A stretch of DNA of 39,422 bases from CAWGCA01 sp963820955 (GTDB lineage Bacteria > Pseudomonadota > Gammaproteobacteria > Chromatiales > Chromatiaceae): positions 1-39,422 of the forward strand of contig CAWGCA010000046.1 of assembly GCA_963820955.1 (NCBI GenBank). Direction: 5' to 3'. Positions 7,330 to 15,837 of the stretch are shown in pieces (the stretch's first letter is position 1; each line of letters opens with the position of its first letter). The notes under the pieces are model-generated. The model was not told the DNA's origin and did not search any database. It was given only the letters and a program-made list of their open reading frames with translations. Made by a program: the position numbers and the translations under genes.

Positions 7330-9234
7330 TCATCGCCGCAGATTCAATTGCGCCTCCAGTAGAATGGGGCGCCCAATGCGTTCGCTGATCAGTTGCTTCA
7401 GTTCATCCACATGGCTCTCATCAAGACGTTTGGATGAACTGAGGACGACTCGAACCAATGGTGGCGTACCGGTTCTTACTTTGACGCCGCGCAAGCTGAC
7501 CAGTTGACCGGAGAGCTCGATCTGACCGGTGGGTATCTCATGCAGGATTTCTCCCTCGTCGACCAGACCGACAAAGGCGACATAGAGTGGTCCGATGATG
7601 CCGGCCGTCAGCAGTAATGCGATGGCAAGCCCTTTTTTTGCGAGCTTGAACGGTGCAAACCCCATGACAAGAAAGGTTAGACTGGCCGCCAGCGAAATCC
7701 CGACCAGGTTGGTGATGAAGAGCAAAAACGCCCCCTTGGCCATCATCCAGTCACCCCAGCCGACCCCGATTCCAGCTACACTCAACGGCGGTACCAGGGC
7801 CACGGCGATCGCTACCCCTGCCAGGCTCTTGGCGATCTCTTCCTTGGCGTTGGCATAAGCGCCGGCCATGCCCGATATGATGGCGACGCTGAGATCGAGC
7901 AGTGTCGGTGAAAGGCGGGCCTGCATCTCGGTGGTGAGATTCTCCAGCGGCATTATCCAGGCGACGAAGACGGCACAGAAGAGACCCGATCCCACGCCGA
8001 TCGACAGTGTTCTAAGCGAGTTGCGGATCAAGGAGGGGTCCGTGCGTGCGAGCCCCATGGCGAGGGAGATGATGGGTGACATCAACGGCGCCAGGATCAT
8101 TGCGCCGATAATGACCGGCGCTGAGTTGGCATACAGGCCTGAGAGCGCCAGCAACACACTCAACACCATGAGTACCAGATAGGGAGAGGAGAGTACGGCC
8201 TCGGCGCGTAGTGAGACGAACAGATCGCGATACTCATCCTCGCTCGCGTGACTGAAAAAGGGAAGTGGCACCTCGGCCAGTTGCCGTGCAGTTTCGCCCA
8301 CGGGCAGATGGTTCAATTTGATTTTTTCTTTATCATCCCTCGTTTGTTTCTGATCCTCCTTGAGCACCAGCGCGGGGCCTGGCAGAAGGTGCATCGGCTG
8401 GTCCAGGATACAGAACTCGATCTCCTTTGCACTTATCGGGATTCCGTCCAGTAGATAGTCGACGCCTCTGGGTGCTTCGAGCAGAACTCGATTGCTGAGA
8501 ATGACTCCTACCGAGTTTGGCAACCCGGACAGGCTGATTTTTTTTGGAAGCATTAGCCGCAGCAGGAACCAGAGGTAGCTGAGAACGCTGCGCGGTGCCA
8601 GTGCTAGCAAGGATAGACGGCCGTCGGAGATACTGAGGGCTTCGGAAAAACTGCGCCCTATGAGGCTGCTCTGTGTGTGTTCCACAACCACCATGCCGAG
8701 TGCCGCCAGCTGGATCTTCTGCTCTTTGTCAGTGGTCAGTTTGTAGCTGCGAAGACGTAGATCTCTTACTGTCTTGACCGCGCCTAGAAAACTGTTCCAG
8801 CGCGTTGGCGGACGGTTGACGTCATAGGGCCTGAGGGCAAGGACCTCGCCGATTGCCACCGAGGAGAATACCACCTGGTCATTGCAGGTGAGGACATCCG
8901 CCTCAATTGCCTCGGCCTGCAGGTAGTGGCTGAAGACATGCTCCAAGTCACCTTTCACCCCCAGGGCCCTTGTTGCCTGTTTGGCATCTGGGTGAGTTAA
9001 GAGGCCGATTTCCCATTGCTTTTCGATGACCTCAGGCGCCAGGTCACGAATCTGCTCGTCGCCGAGATACAGCAGAACTCGAGCCCCGGCGGGTGGTGTG
9101 TTGCGTTGCTCCCACGACAGGCCAACGAGCTGCCGGTCCGGTGCCAGCTCGGCAAGCGCCTGGAGGTCTAGCGTATTGTCGTGGATCAGATAGAGTTCCG
9201 ACACCACGCTGTTTTCCTGGTCGTTAGCACCCAT
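7330..9234 (-). CDS. DUF389 (TIGR00341) membrane protein with diacylglycerol-kinase-like N-terminal part
   Basis: A 634-residue inner-membrane protein. The C-terminal half is DUF389: VLSALSGLYANSAPVIIGAM and ILAPLMSPIISLAMGLARTD are diagnostic, followed by five or so hydrophobic segments (about residues 355-560) and a soluble tail. The first 300 residues are not usual for DUF389 alone. They contain ISDGRLSLLAL, followed by VDYLLDGIPISAKEIEFCIL, which resemble the C-terminal beta-sandwich of diacylglycerol/sphingosine kinase-like proteins (inference). ATG at 9234 behind CGGAG. It is the last gene of a same-strand run with corA, an MscS-type channel and mgtE. Function unknown; a lipid- or ion-related envelope role is plausible. 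Confidence 0.85.
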   Translation of the reverse strand: MGANDQENSVVSELYLIHDNTLDLQALAELAPDRQLVGLSWEQRNTPPAGARVLLYLGDEQIRDLAPEVIEKQWEIGLLTHPDAKQATRALGVKGDLEHVFSHYLQAEAIEADVLTCNDQVVFSSVAIGEVLALRPYDVNRPPTRWNSFLGAVKTVRDLRLRSYKLTTDKEQKIQLAALGMVVVEHTQSSLIGRSFSEALSISDGRLSLLALAPRSVLSYLWFLLRLMLPKKISLSGLPNSVGVILSNRVLLEAPRGVDYLLDGIPISAKEIEFCILDQPMHLLPGPALVLKEDQKQTRDDKEKIKLNHLPVGETARQLAEVPLPFFSHASEDEYRDLFVSLRAEAVLSSPYLVLMVLSVLLALSGLYANSAPVIIGAMILAPLMSPIISLAMGLARTDPSLIRNSLRTLSIGVGSGLFCAVFVAWIMPLENLTTEMQARLSPTLLDLSVAIISGMAGAYANAKEEIAKSLAGVAIAVALVPPLSVAGIGVGWGDWMMAKGAFLLFITNLVGISLAASLTFLVMGFAPFKLAKKGLAIALLLTAGIIGPLYVAFVGLVDEGEILHEIPTGQIELSGQLVSLRGVKVRTGTPPLVRVVLSSSKRLDESHVDELKQLISERIGRPILLEAQLNLRR

Positions 9235-9384
9235 TGTCTGAACTCCGTTTGAAAACTATATCGTTGTCGATTTCTGGGCAGCTTTAAAAATCCAAGACGC
9301 CCGTGCGGTGCCGGCATGAACCGTATCCAAGATTCCTATGGAAGGGATTCTACGAGTTTTCCATAAATCCGAAATCCCAACCCA

Positions 9385-10356
9385 TCAAAGCCATCGCACT
9401 TTGCGGAAAAGGAGCAGCAAGCCGATCACGACTAATCCCATCACGCTCAGTAGCACATAGTAGGCGTTAGCGATTTTCAGTTCCGGCATGTCCTCGAAAT
9501 TCATTCCGTAGATGCCAACCAGCAACGCCAGGGGAAGAAAGATGACCGTCACGATGGTCAGTACTTTCATGATCTGGTTGAGGCGATGGCTGGTGATGGA
9601 GATGTAGCCGTTCATCAGGTCGTTGGCCAGATCCTTATATAGACTCGTAAGGCTCGCAAGTCGCTCGGTGTGCTCGAACACATCCGTGAATTCGTGCCGT
9701 TGAGATTTTCCTATGAAGGGGTGGTCCTTGCGGCTCAATTGAGTAAACAGGCCCTGGTGATAGTTGAAGATCCGCTGCAGCCGCTTCAGATTTCGGCCGT
9801 AGCCGATCAAACTCTCCAGCAGGGCGTCGCGCGGATTCTCGAACATCTCGTCTTCCAGGCTATCCAGCTTGATATCCAGCCCCTCGATAATTCTGGTGTA
9901 GCGGTCGCTGACCTGACGGAGAATCCGATAAGCAACATGCGAAGGCCCGGCGGATAATTCGGCAGTTCCTTTCTCCGATTCAGTCCAGACCCTGTCAATG
10001 CTGAGGGATTCCGATTTGTGCCGTGTCACCAGAAAACGATCGCTTACAAAGAAACCGATCTGTATGGTATGGAAATCTATGTCCGTGGTGGTTGCGTCCA
10101 GTCCGTTGATCAGCAGGAAGAAATGCTCGTCGAACAATTCCAGCTTGGGGGGGTGGCGATCGCGCTGTGCGTCGGCAATTGCCAGGTGATGCAGACCGAA
10201 CGTTTTTTCAAGCACATCCTTTTCGTGTTGCGATTCCTCATTGTAGAACTCTGCCCAGATCCATAGATTCGGATTGTCGTTCCACTCAGAAAAAAATCCC
10301 TCGTTGCCCCATCGGGTCTCGCCGGTTGTCCGGTCATGCAGCATGGTTTTGATCAT
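9385..10356 (-). CDS. corA: CorA-family divalent cation transporter
   Basis: A 323-residue CorA-type channel for Mg2+ (or Co2+, Ni2+, Zn2+). The long cytoplasmic N-terminal funnel (1-260) is followed by two C-terminal membrane helices. The defining GMN motif closes the first, in GIYGMNFEDMPEL (G284-M285-N286), and the protein ends in a short basic tail, RKVRWL. The NPDD or NFDD-type loop of classical CorA is replaced by NFEDMP. ATG has AGGA upstream. Located between the MscS-type channel and DUF389 genes on the same strand, 150-170 bases from each. Whether it prefers Mg2+ or Zn2+ (ZntB-like) cannot be decided by eye. Confidence 0.9.
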   Translation of the reverse strand: MIKTMLHDRTTGETRWGNEGFFSEWNDNPNLWIWAEFYNEESQHEKDVLEKTFGLHHLAIADAQRDRHPPKLELFDEHFFLLINGLDATTTDIDFHTIQIGFFVSDRFLVTRHKSESLSIDRVWTESEKGTAELSAGPSHVAYRILRQVSDRYTRIIEGLDIKLDSLEDEMFENPRDALLESLIGYGRNLKRLQRIFNYHQGLFTQLSRKDHPFIGKSQRHEFTDVFEHTERLASLTSLYKDLANDLMNGYISITSHRLNQIMKVLTIVTVIFLPLALLVGIYGMNFEDMPELKIANAYYVLLSVMGLVVIGLLLLFRKVRWL

Positions 10357-10522
10357 CGGGTTTTCCTGTTCGCTCTAAATTAATCGGTTTGTTTACTAGT
10401 CATGCATTTACGTACGATGCTTTTTTTGTTCTGGCGAAAGTGAGAATCCGTTGTAGGTATGCCGGTTTGTCTGATGTAACGATGCACTAATGCCCCAGCC
10501 CGCTCTCTTAGAACTGTACATT

Positions 10523-13500
10523 TTATTTACGTAGTGGCAACTCTTTGATGTATATATCCTGCTGGGGGAAGGGTATGCCTATGCCCGCCTCCGCCAGGGC
10601 ATCCCAGATAGCGAACAGCACCTTGGACTGAACCTCAAGCCGGCTGAAGCGCTGCACGTCCATGAAATACTGGACCCTGAAGTTCACTGAGGATGCGGCA
10701 AAATCGATCAGGAATACCTGGGGCTCCGGGGTAAGCGAAACCTCCGGCTGCATGGTCACCGCCTCAAGAATAACCCGTTGAGCCTCGTGGGGATCGTCCT
10801 GGTAACGGACACCAATGATGAGTACCGTGCGCACCTCGCTGTCGGTACGGGTCCAGTTGATGAAGGAACTGCTGATCAGTTCCGAGTTGGGGATGATCAC
10901 ATCCTGGTTGTCCCAGGTAGTCACGGTGACCGAACGCATGCCGATCTCCGCGACTTTGCCCTCCTTGTCCCCTATGGTCACCCAGTCCCGGGTGCGAACC
11001 GGGCGTTCCGCCAGCAGGATGATCCCGCTGATGAAGTTGTTGGCGATGTTCTGCAGGCCGAAACCGATGCCGACACCCAAGGCGCCGGCGAAAACGGCCA
11101 GACTGGTCAGATTGATGCCCAGAAGGTTCAGGGCGATGAGCAGACCTATCACCACCACCGCGTACTGGGTGAACACAGAGAGACTGTTGCGGACGCCAAG
11201 ATCCCTGATGTTGGCGTAGATCCAGCCGTAGGTGACTTCCCTGGACCAGCGGCCGATATAAAACACCAGCAAGAGCAGCAATACGGAACTCAGCAGGCTG
11301 ATACTGTTGATGGAGGTCTCGCCGACGGTGAACAGGGTGTGGCCGAGCCACGCCCTGAGATCGAGACCTGTCGCCGGGTCGTCGACAAAAAGCCGGTAAA
11401 GAATCCAGGCAGCGCCCAGAAACAGGCCGAGGCGGATCAGGTATTGCAGCGGCTCGATCAGGCTCTTGACCCAGAATGCGGCACGCTCAGATTTGCGCGT
11501 GACTTTGGCCTCCAGTGCTTTGGCCAGATCCTTCACCAGGCCGCGGGCGATCATCCAGCCAATGATCACCGCGAAGGTCAGCGCCAGATAGCCCCCCAGG
11601 GTCCATGCGAGATTGATGTAGCCGAAGATCCCCAGCAGCGCGGCGGTAAGGATCGCCAGCGGGATGGCCAGGCCGACCAGCCCCGCCAGGCGCACCCAAT
11701 GGGTTTTGCCCTCGCGTTCACGGAGCATTCCATACCAGAGATTATGTATACGCAGCGCCAGATAGGCAGGGGGCAGCAGGAGCAGCATGAAACTGCGATC
11801 GAACAGTTCCCTCAGGGGTTGGGAGAGAAAGTCCAGATGACCCAGGGCCAAACCCAGCGTGAACAGGGAGAGGAGGATGGTAAAGAAAACCACCAGCCGG
11901 AACAGGCCGGGCTGCGGATCGGCCAGTCCGATGGGCGAGTTTAGAATCCATCTGCTCAGCCCGATGATCAGGCGCGTGGCAAGCCAAATCCCGAACAGTG
12001 ACCCGATCACGGCGAGCCCGGGTGGCACTATGTCCAGCACCCAGCCGGTGATGAGCAGCAGACCTCCCAACAACAGACCGAATCGATTCCCGCGCAACAG
12101 GCTGATGCTGATCAGCAGAGCCCTGCGGGTAAAACTCTCCTCCGAGGTGTTCAACGCAGGGCGTTTCAGTCGACCCAGGGCAAGACAGCCCCCGGACCAG
12201 ACCAGGAGCAGAAACAGTAGCAGAGACCAGCGGCCGAGATCCGCCTGCTGCATTGCGGTCATCAGGGAGATCACGATTTTCGCCGCAATCTGAATAACTT
12301 TGGTTGGCAGTCGGTGCAGTTCTATCAGCAGGGGTTCCCACTGATCGAGGGTGAGAGGCAGTCGATGGCGCTCCGTGAGGCCCCGCTTCTTACGTTCCAG
12401 ATAGGCCGCGTCGATCTGTTGCGCCTGTTTCTCCAGGTCGAGACCAAGCCTGGACAGTGCTGCGGTCTGCTGCTCGAAGCGTTCGATCAAGCCATCGAAG
12501 ATTGACATTATCTGCCGATACGCTTCGCCTTTCTCTTTCTCCAGGTCAAACCGCTTGAGAATGACTTCCCGCCGCTGCTCAAGCAGGCTGGTCTTACTGG
12601 TGATCAGTACCCTGATGGAATCCAGCTGACGCTTCAGCTGATTCAGTTTCGCGGCGGACGAACCCAACGCCCGCAGATCGGCTGCGTTATCCACTTCATC
12701 GGCGATCGTCTTCTGGGACTGGGCCTGCAACTGCGCGATCTTCAGCCCGACCCCGCTCAGAAACGCCGACTCTTCGGCTTCCGTCAACTGCGTTTCGGCC
12801 AAATCCTTGGTTGACTGACTCGCCGCCGGCTGGTTCCGCAACTGCTCGACCTGCGCACGGTATTGAGTCGCCTTCTCCTGCCATGCTCCACGCTCCGCGG
12901 TGACCTGCTTTTCCAGCTCTTCAAGGGTCACTCTCCTGGTCTGTTCCTCTTGCCTGCTGTAGGCGTCCTTCAATACAGTCAGCCACTGTTCCGCCAGCAG
13001 GGTCCGCTCCTTCACCAGCTGCCTGCGGCGTTCGAGCTGATCGATATTACGTTGTTCCAGCGCGTGTAGGGCCTGCTTCTCCGTCAGGGTTGCCCTGGTT
13101 TGGGCGACAAGTGACTTGTCAACGGACTCCTTCGGGGTCGCGGCAAGGGTCTGCAGCCGATCTTCCAGTTGTTTAATCTCGCTGGCAAGTTCCGCCCGGG
13201 CTTGTTGCGCGGATGAGATCGCGATCGCGGTGGATTCCTGCGCGACCTTGCGCGTGTCCACTTCCAGTGCGGCCTGATCCAGTTCTGCCTGATCGACGAG
13301 GATGGAGCCGACTGCAGCAGTTCGTTCGCTGAGCTGCGCGCGCCAGGCCGCCAGTTCCGCTGCCTCGTTGGCAATCGCAGCAGCCTCATTCTTCAGGAAA
13401 TTCTCGCGGTTGACGACGTTATCGCCGGGCTGTCCGTTGGTGGGTGTAACTTGAGCCTCGACTGAATTGACTGCCAGAACGGAGAACATTCCCAGGAGCA

Positions 13501-13543
13501 GGATGAAACCATATTTTCGTATCAACAGCGTTAACACTCTCAA
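10523..13543 (-). CDS. Large MscS-family mechanosensitive channel (MscK/MscM-like)
   Basis: A 1006-residue channel. The TTG start (GGAG five bases upstream) gives a signal peptide (MRVLTLLIRKYGFILLLGMF..., cleavage near VEA/QV). Residues about 40-400 form a long periplasmic domain rich in coiled coil. Several membrane helices lie between about 440 and 780, then the MscS pore and vestibule from about 785: the glycine/alanine-rich pore helix LAVFAGALGVGIGFGLQNIA, and PVRTRDWVTIGDKEGKVAEI. It ends in the usual alpha/beta domain. Such channels open on hypo-osmotic shock; E. coli MscK responds also to K+. It lies between mgtE and corA in the same orientation, fitting an osmotic and ion-balance cluster. 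Confidence 0.92.
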   Translation of the reverse strand: MRVLTLLIRKYGFILLLGMFSVLAVNSVEAQVTPTNGQPGDNVVNRENFLKNEAAAIANEAAELAAWRAQLSERTAAVGSILVDQAELDQAALEVDTRKVAQESTAIAISSAQQARAELASEIKQLEDRLQTLAATPKESVDKSLVAQTRATLTEKQALHALEQRNIDQLERRRQLVKERTLLAEQWLTVLKDAYSRQEEQTRRVTLEELEKQVTAERGAWQEKATQYRAQVEQLRNQPAASQSTKDLAETQLTEAEESAFLSGVGLKIAQLQAQSQKTIADEVDNAADLRALGSSAAKLNQLKRQLDSIRVLITSKTSLLEQRREVILKRFDLEKEKGEAYRQIMSIFDGLIERFEQQTAALSRLGLDLEKQAQQIDAAYLERKKRGLTERHRLPLTLDQWEPLLIELHRLPTKVIQIAAKIVISLMTAMQQADLGRWSLLLFLLLVWSGGCLALGRLKRPALNTSEESFTRRALLISISLLRGNRFGLLLGGLLLITGWVLDIVPPGLAVIGSLFGIWLATRLIIGLSRWILNSPIGLADPQPGLFRLVVFFTILLSLFTLGLALGHLDFLSQPLRELFDRSFMLLLLPPAYLALRIHNLWYGMLREREGKTHWVRLAGLVGLAIPLAILTAALLGIFGYINLAWTLGGYLALTFAVIIGWMIARGLVKDLAKALEAKVTRKSERAAFWVKSLIEPLQYLIRLGLFLGAAWILYRLFVDDPATGLDLRAWLGHTLFTVGETSINSISLLSSVLLLLLVFYIGRWSREVTYGWIYANIRDLGVRNSLSVFTQYAVVVIGLLIALNLLGINLTSLAVFAGALGVGIGFGLQNIANNFISGIILLAERPVRTRDWVTIGDKEGKVAEIGMRSVTVTTWDNQDVIIPNSELISSSFINWTRTDSEVRTVLIIGVRYQDDPHEAQRVILEAVTMQPEVSLTPEPQVFLIDFAASSVNFRVQYFMDVQRFSRLEVQSKVLFAIWDALAEAGIGIPFPQQDIYIKELPLRK

Positions 13544-13619
13544 ATTGTCTCCAGACTAGAAAACGATGAGTTCGTGACAGACCGTGACAATAGACTGCTT
13601 TGTATCTACTCGAGCCCCC

Positions 13620-14987
13620 TCAGAGCAGAAAAATAGTGGCCAAGCCAAGAAAACTCATGAAGCCAACCACATCGGTAACCGTCGTTAACACAACCGACCC
13701 CGCTAGTGCGGGATCTATGCCTAAACGTTTCATAGCCAAAGGAATAGCTACTCCGGAAATAGCCGCGGCAAAGAGATTGGCGATCATCGCAGCGCCCAAC
13801 ACGGCGCTGATAATAGGGTCACTGAACCAGAGATAGGAGATTCCACCCACCACCACTGCCCAAATCATACCGTTGAGCACAGCAATTGCTATTTCTTTGT
13901 ATGCCAACCATCGGGTGTTTGATGAGCTGATCGTACCCAGCGCCAGACCGCGAATGATGAGTGTCAATGTCTGACTACCTGCAATGCCTCCCATACTGGC
14001 CACAATGGGCATCAATACAGCTAACGCGACAACCTTCTGCAGGGTCGCCTCGAACAGACCAATGACCCAAGCGGCAAGAAAAGCGGTCGCCAGATTGATG
14101 CCAAGCCAGAACGCGCGGCGCGCTGTACTCTTGAATACCGGAGCGAATAAATCCTCCTCTTCATTGAGGCCAACAGCGCCGAGGATCTGATGATCCGCCT
14201 CGTCGTGTATTATCTGCAGTACGTTATCAACGGTGATACGTCCAACCAATATCCCTTGTTCATCGACGACAGCGACCGAGACGAGATCGTTATCGCGGAA
14301 CAGGCTCGCCAGTTCCCGCTCAGGCAGGTCAGGAGTTACTTGCCTGGCATCTGTATTCATTACCTCGGAAACCAGTGTCTCCGGCTGGTGGGTCAGCAAG
14401 GGTGATAGCGGCAATTCTCCGAGGAATAGACCATCACGATCCACCACCATGAGTCCTGACGTTTGGTCTGGAAGGGACTCCCGTCGACGGAGATAGCGCA
14501 ACACCGTTTCCAGAGAAATGTCGGCGCGTACCGACACGGCCTCGGTGGTCATAAGACGGCCGGCCGATCCTTCGGCAAAGGCAAGCGTTGCCTCCAGCTG
14601 TTTTAATCCATGATAGTCAAGAGATTCCCGGACAGCATCGCTGATATCCTCCGGAAGATCTTCTATCACCACTGCCAGATCAGGGGTATCGAGATTGATC
14701 GTAGCCTCGATCAACGTTTCCGTGTCGAGTTCGTCCACCAAAGACTGTCTGGCAACACCCCCAAGCTCAACCAGCACCTCGCCGGAGGTTTCTTCCGGCA
14801 CTAGTTTCCAGAGGGCGCTGCGACTGGCTTCGGGGAACGACTCCATCAGGTGAGCAATTTCACCCGCTTCCAACAGGGTAAGGATCCCGCTAAGTGCTTG
14901 GTCGTCTCCCTTTGCCAGGAGCTCTGATGTGGTATCGATCAGGTCACTGTGTTGTTCGATGGGAGCAATATTTTCCGGCGTGTTCAT
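13620..14987 (-). CDS. mgtE: Magnesium transporter MgtE
   Basis: A 455-residue MgtE with the standard layout: a helical superfamily N domain (about 10-135), a CBS pair (about 140-265; MTTEAVSVRADISLETVLRY, VSEVMNTDARQVTPDLPERE), the connecting helix, then five membrane helices (about 290-455). The pore motif reads VLMPIVASMGGIAGSQTLTL, and the last helix region carries the conserved acidic residue in LTTVTDVVGF. MgtE imports Mg2+ and is closed by Mg2+ bound between the N and CBS domains. ATG at 14987; the ribosome site is weak. Head of the same-strand run mgtE, mscS-type, corA, DUF389; divergent from the rim operon. Confidence 0.95.
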   Translation of the reverse strand: MNTPENIAPIEQHSDLIDTTSELLAKGDDQALSGILTLLEAGEIAHLMESFPEASRSALWKLVPEETSGEVLVELGGVARQSLVDELDTETLIEATINLDTPDLAVVIEDLPEDISDAVRESLDYHGLKQLEATLAFAEGSAGRLMTTEAVSVRADISLETVLRYLRRRESLPDQTSGLMVVDRDGLFLGELPLSPLLTHQPETLVSEVMNTDARQVTPDLPERELASLFRDNDLVSVAVVDEQGILVGRITVDNVLQIIHDEADHQILGAVGLNEEEDLFAPVFKSTARRAFWLGINLATAFLAAWVIGLFEATLQKVVALAVLMPIVASMGGIAGSQTLTLIIRGLALGTISSSNTRWLAYKEIAIAVLNGMIWAVVVGGISYLWFSDPIISAVLGAAMIANLFAAAISGVAIPLAMKRLGIDPALAGSVVLTTVTDVVGFMSFLGLATIFLL

Positions 14988-15073
14988 TCGTTGTCAGGCC
15001 TGTTCTGTCAGAATACGGAGCGTGGATGGCCGAAAATATCAATTGTGGTGCCTACCAACCTAACTTTTGGTAT

Positions 15074-15102
15074 TTGACACACAATTCTCTTGTGTGTCTA
15101 GT
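15074..15102 (+). promoter_or_regulatory. Promoter-like boxes flanking an inverted repeat, upstream of the rim operon
   Basis: TTGACA (15074-15079) and TCTAGT (15097-15102) are 17 bases apart. Between and over them lies a perfect eight-pair inverted repeat, GACACACA (15076-15083) and TGTGTGTC (15091-15098), loop seven bases. The repeat could be an operator or a hairpin. The -10 box matches only four of six consensus positions. Confidence 0.4.
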
Positions 15103-15192
15103 GGCTACGAACTATCCTCATACTTGAAGTTAAACAGGCGAAGTTGCTGCCGTCAGTAGGCAGGGAGACTGAGGTCAGAAAAGGAGTGCTCT

Positions 15193-15243
15193 ATGAATTT
15201 CCCCGCCCCGCGACGCCGTGATTGTCGGTATAACTCCGAATAG
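15193..15243 (+). CDS. Possible 16-residue leader peptide upstream of rimB
   Basis: ATG at 15193 follows AAAAGGAG with a spacing of seven bases, one of the best ribosome sites in the window, and encodes MNFPAPRRRDCRYNSE. The peptide is arginine-rich (4 of 16). It lies about 95 bases upstream of rimB, in the long leader. It may be a regulatory leader ORF or chance; no homologue is known to me. Confidence 0.25.
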   Translation: MNFPAPRRRDCRYNSE

Positions 15244-15339
15244 ATTTGTCCTCAGAACGAGCTTGGAATAGTTGTTCACCGATGAGATCAAGGAGCTTTT
15301 TGAGGGATATCCGACCGGAAGCAAAGAGAGGGAGTTTGC

Positions 15340-15837
15340 ATGCCTATAGATAAGCAGGTCCAACACCAGGCCATACTGGGGTGGCGGGAGTGGCTGGCGT
15401 TGCCTGACCTTGGTATCAAGCAGATCAAGGTCAAGGTCGATACAGGTGCTCGCACCTCTGCTCTTCACGCTTTTTTTGTGGACCCTTTTCAACGCAAGGG
15501 GGAAGAGTGGGTGCGTTTCGGTATACACCCCCTCCAAAACAACAAAGACAAGATTGTTGAATGCGAGGCCCGGATAAAAGACAGCCGGTTAATATCGGAC
15601 TCCGGAGGGCATCGGGAAAAACGTTTTGTTATCGAATCTACAGTTGTGCTCGGTGGATTTGTTTGGCGTTCGGAGCTTACGTTGACAGACAGGGACAGTA
15701 TGAAGTTTCGCATGCTGTTAGGACGCACGGCCCTGGATGGCCGATTCCTGGTCGATCCTGCTGCTTCCTATCTGGTTGGCAGTAAAGTGCGCAAGACAAA
15801 ACAGGTAAGTTCAGTTGAGTATCAGGAAACAATATGA
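15340..15837 (+). CDS. rimB: Retropepsin-like aspartic protease, RimB type (ATP-dependent zinc protease family)
   Basis: A 165-residue protein of the COG4067 retropepsin-like family. It contains the single-lobe aspartic protease motif VKVDTGARTSALHA (catalytic D34 in DTGA) and the late strand motif MLLGRTALDGRFLVDP, which pairs with it in the retropepsin fold. AGGGAG precedes the ATG. Its last codons overlap the rimK start (ATGA), and the rimB-rimK pairing matches the rim operon described in Pseudomonas, where RimA and RimB modulate the S6 glutamate ligase RimK. No rimA is seen. It probably acts in the cytoplasm; the annotation 'zinc protease' in databases is historic and no zinc motif is visible. 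Confidence 0.88.
   Translation: MPIDKQVQHQAILGWREWLALPDLGIKQIKVKVDTGARTSALHAFFVDPFQRKGEEWVRFGIHPLQNNKDKIVECEARIKDSRLISDSGGHREKRFVIESTVVLGGFVWRSELTLTDRDSMKFRMLLGRTALDGRFLVDPAASYLVGSKVRKTKQVSSVEYQETI

Larger units (their letters stand above)
14988..15339. other. Divergent intergenic region between mgtE and rimB
   Basis: It carries a palindromic promoter-like element (15074-15102) and a possible 16-codon leader ORF (15193-15243), both listed separately. The leader between that promoter and rimB would be about 235 bases long. The mgtE promoter must also lie in the left part, but no clear boxes stand out. Confidence 0.4.

Noticed and set aside
10778..11944. Plus-strand frame of 388 codons opposite the MscS-type channel
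   Set aside because: Shadow of the channel gene; composition rich in D, Q and G without hydrophobic core pattern.
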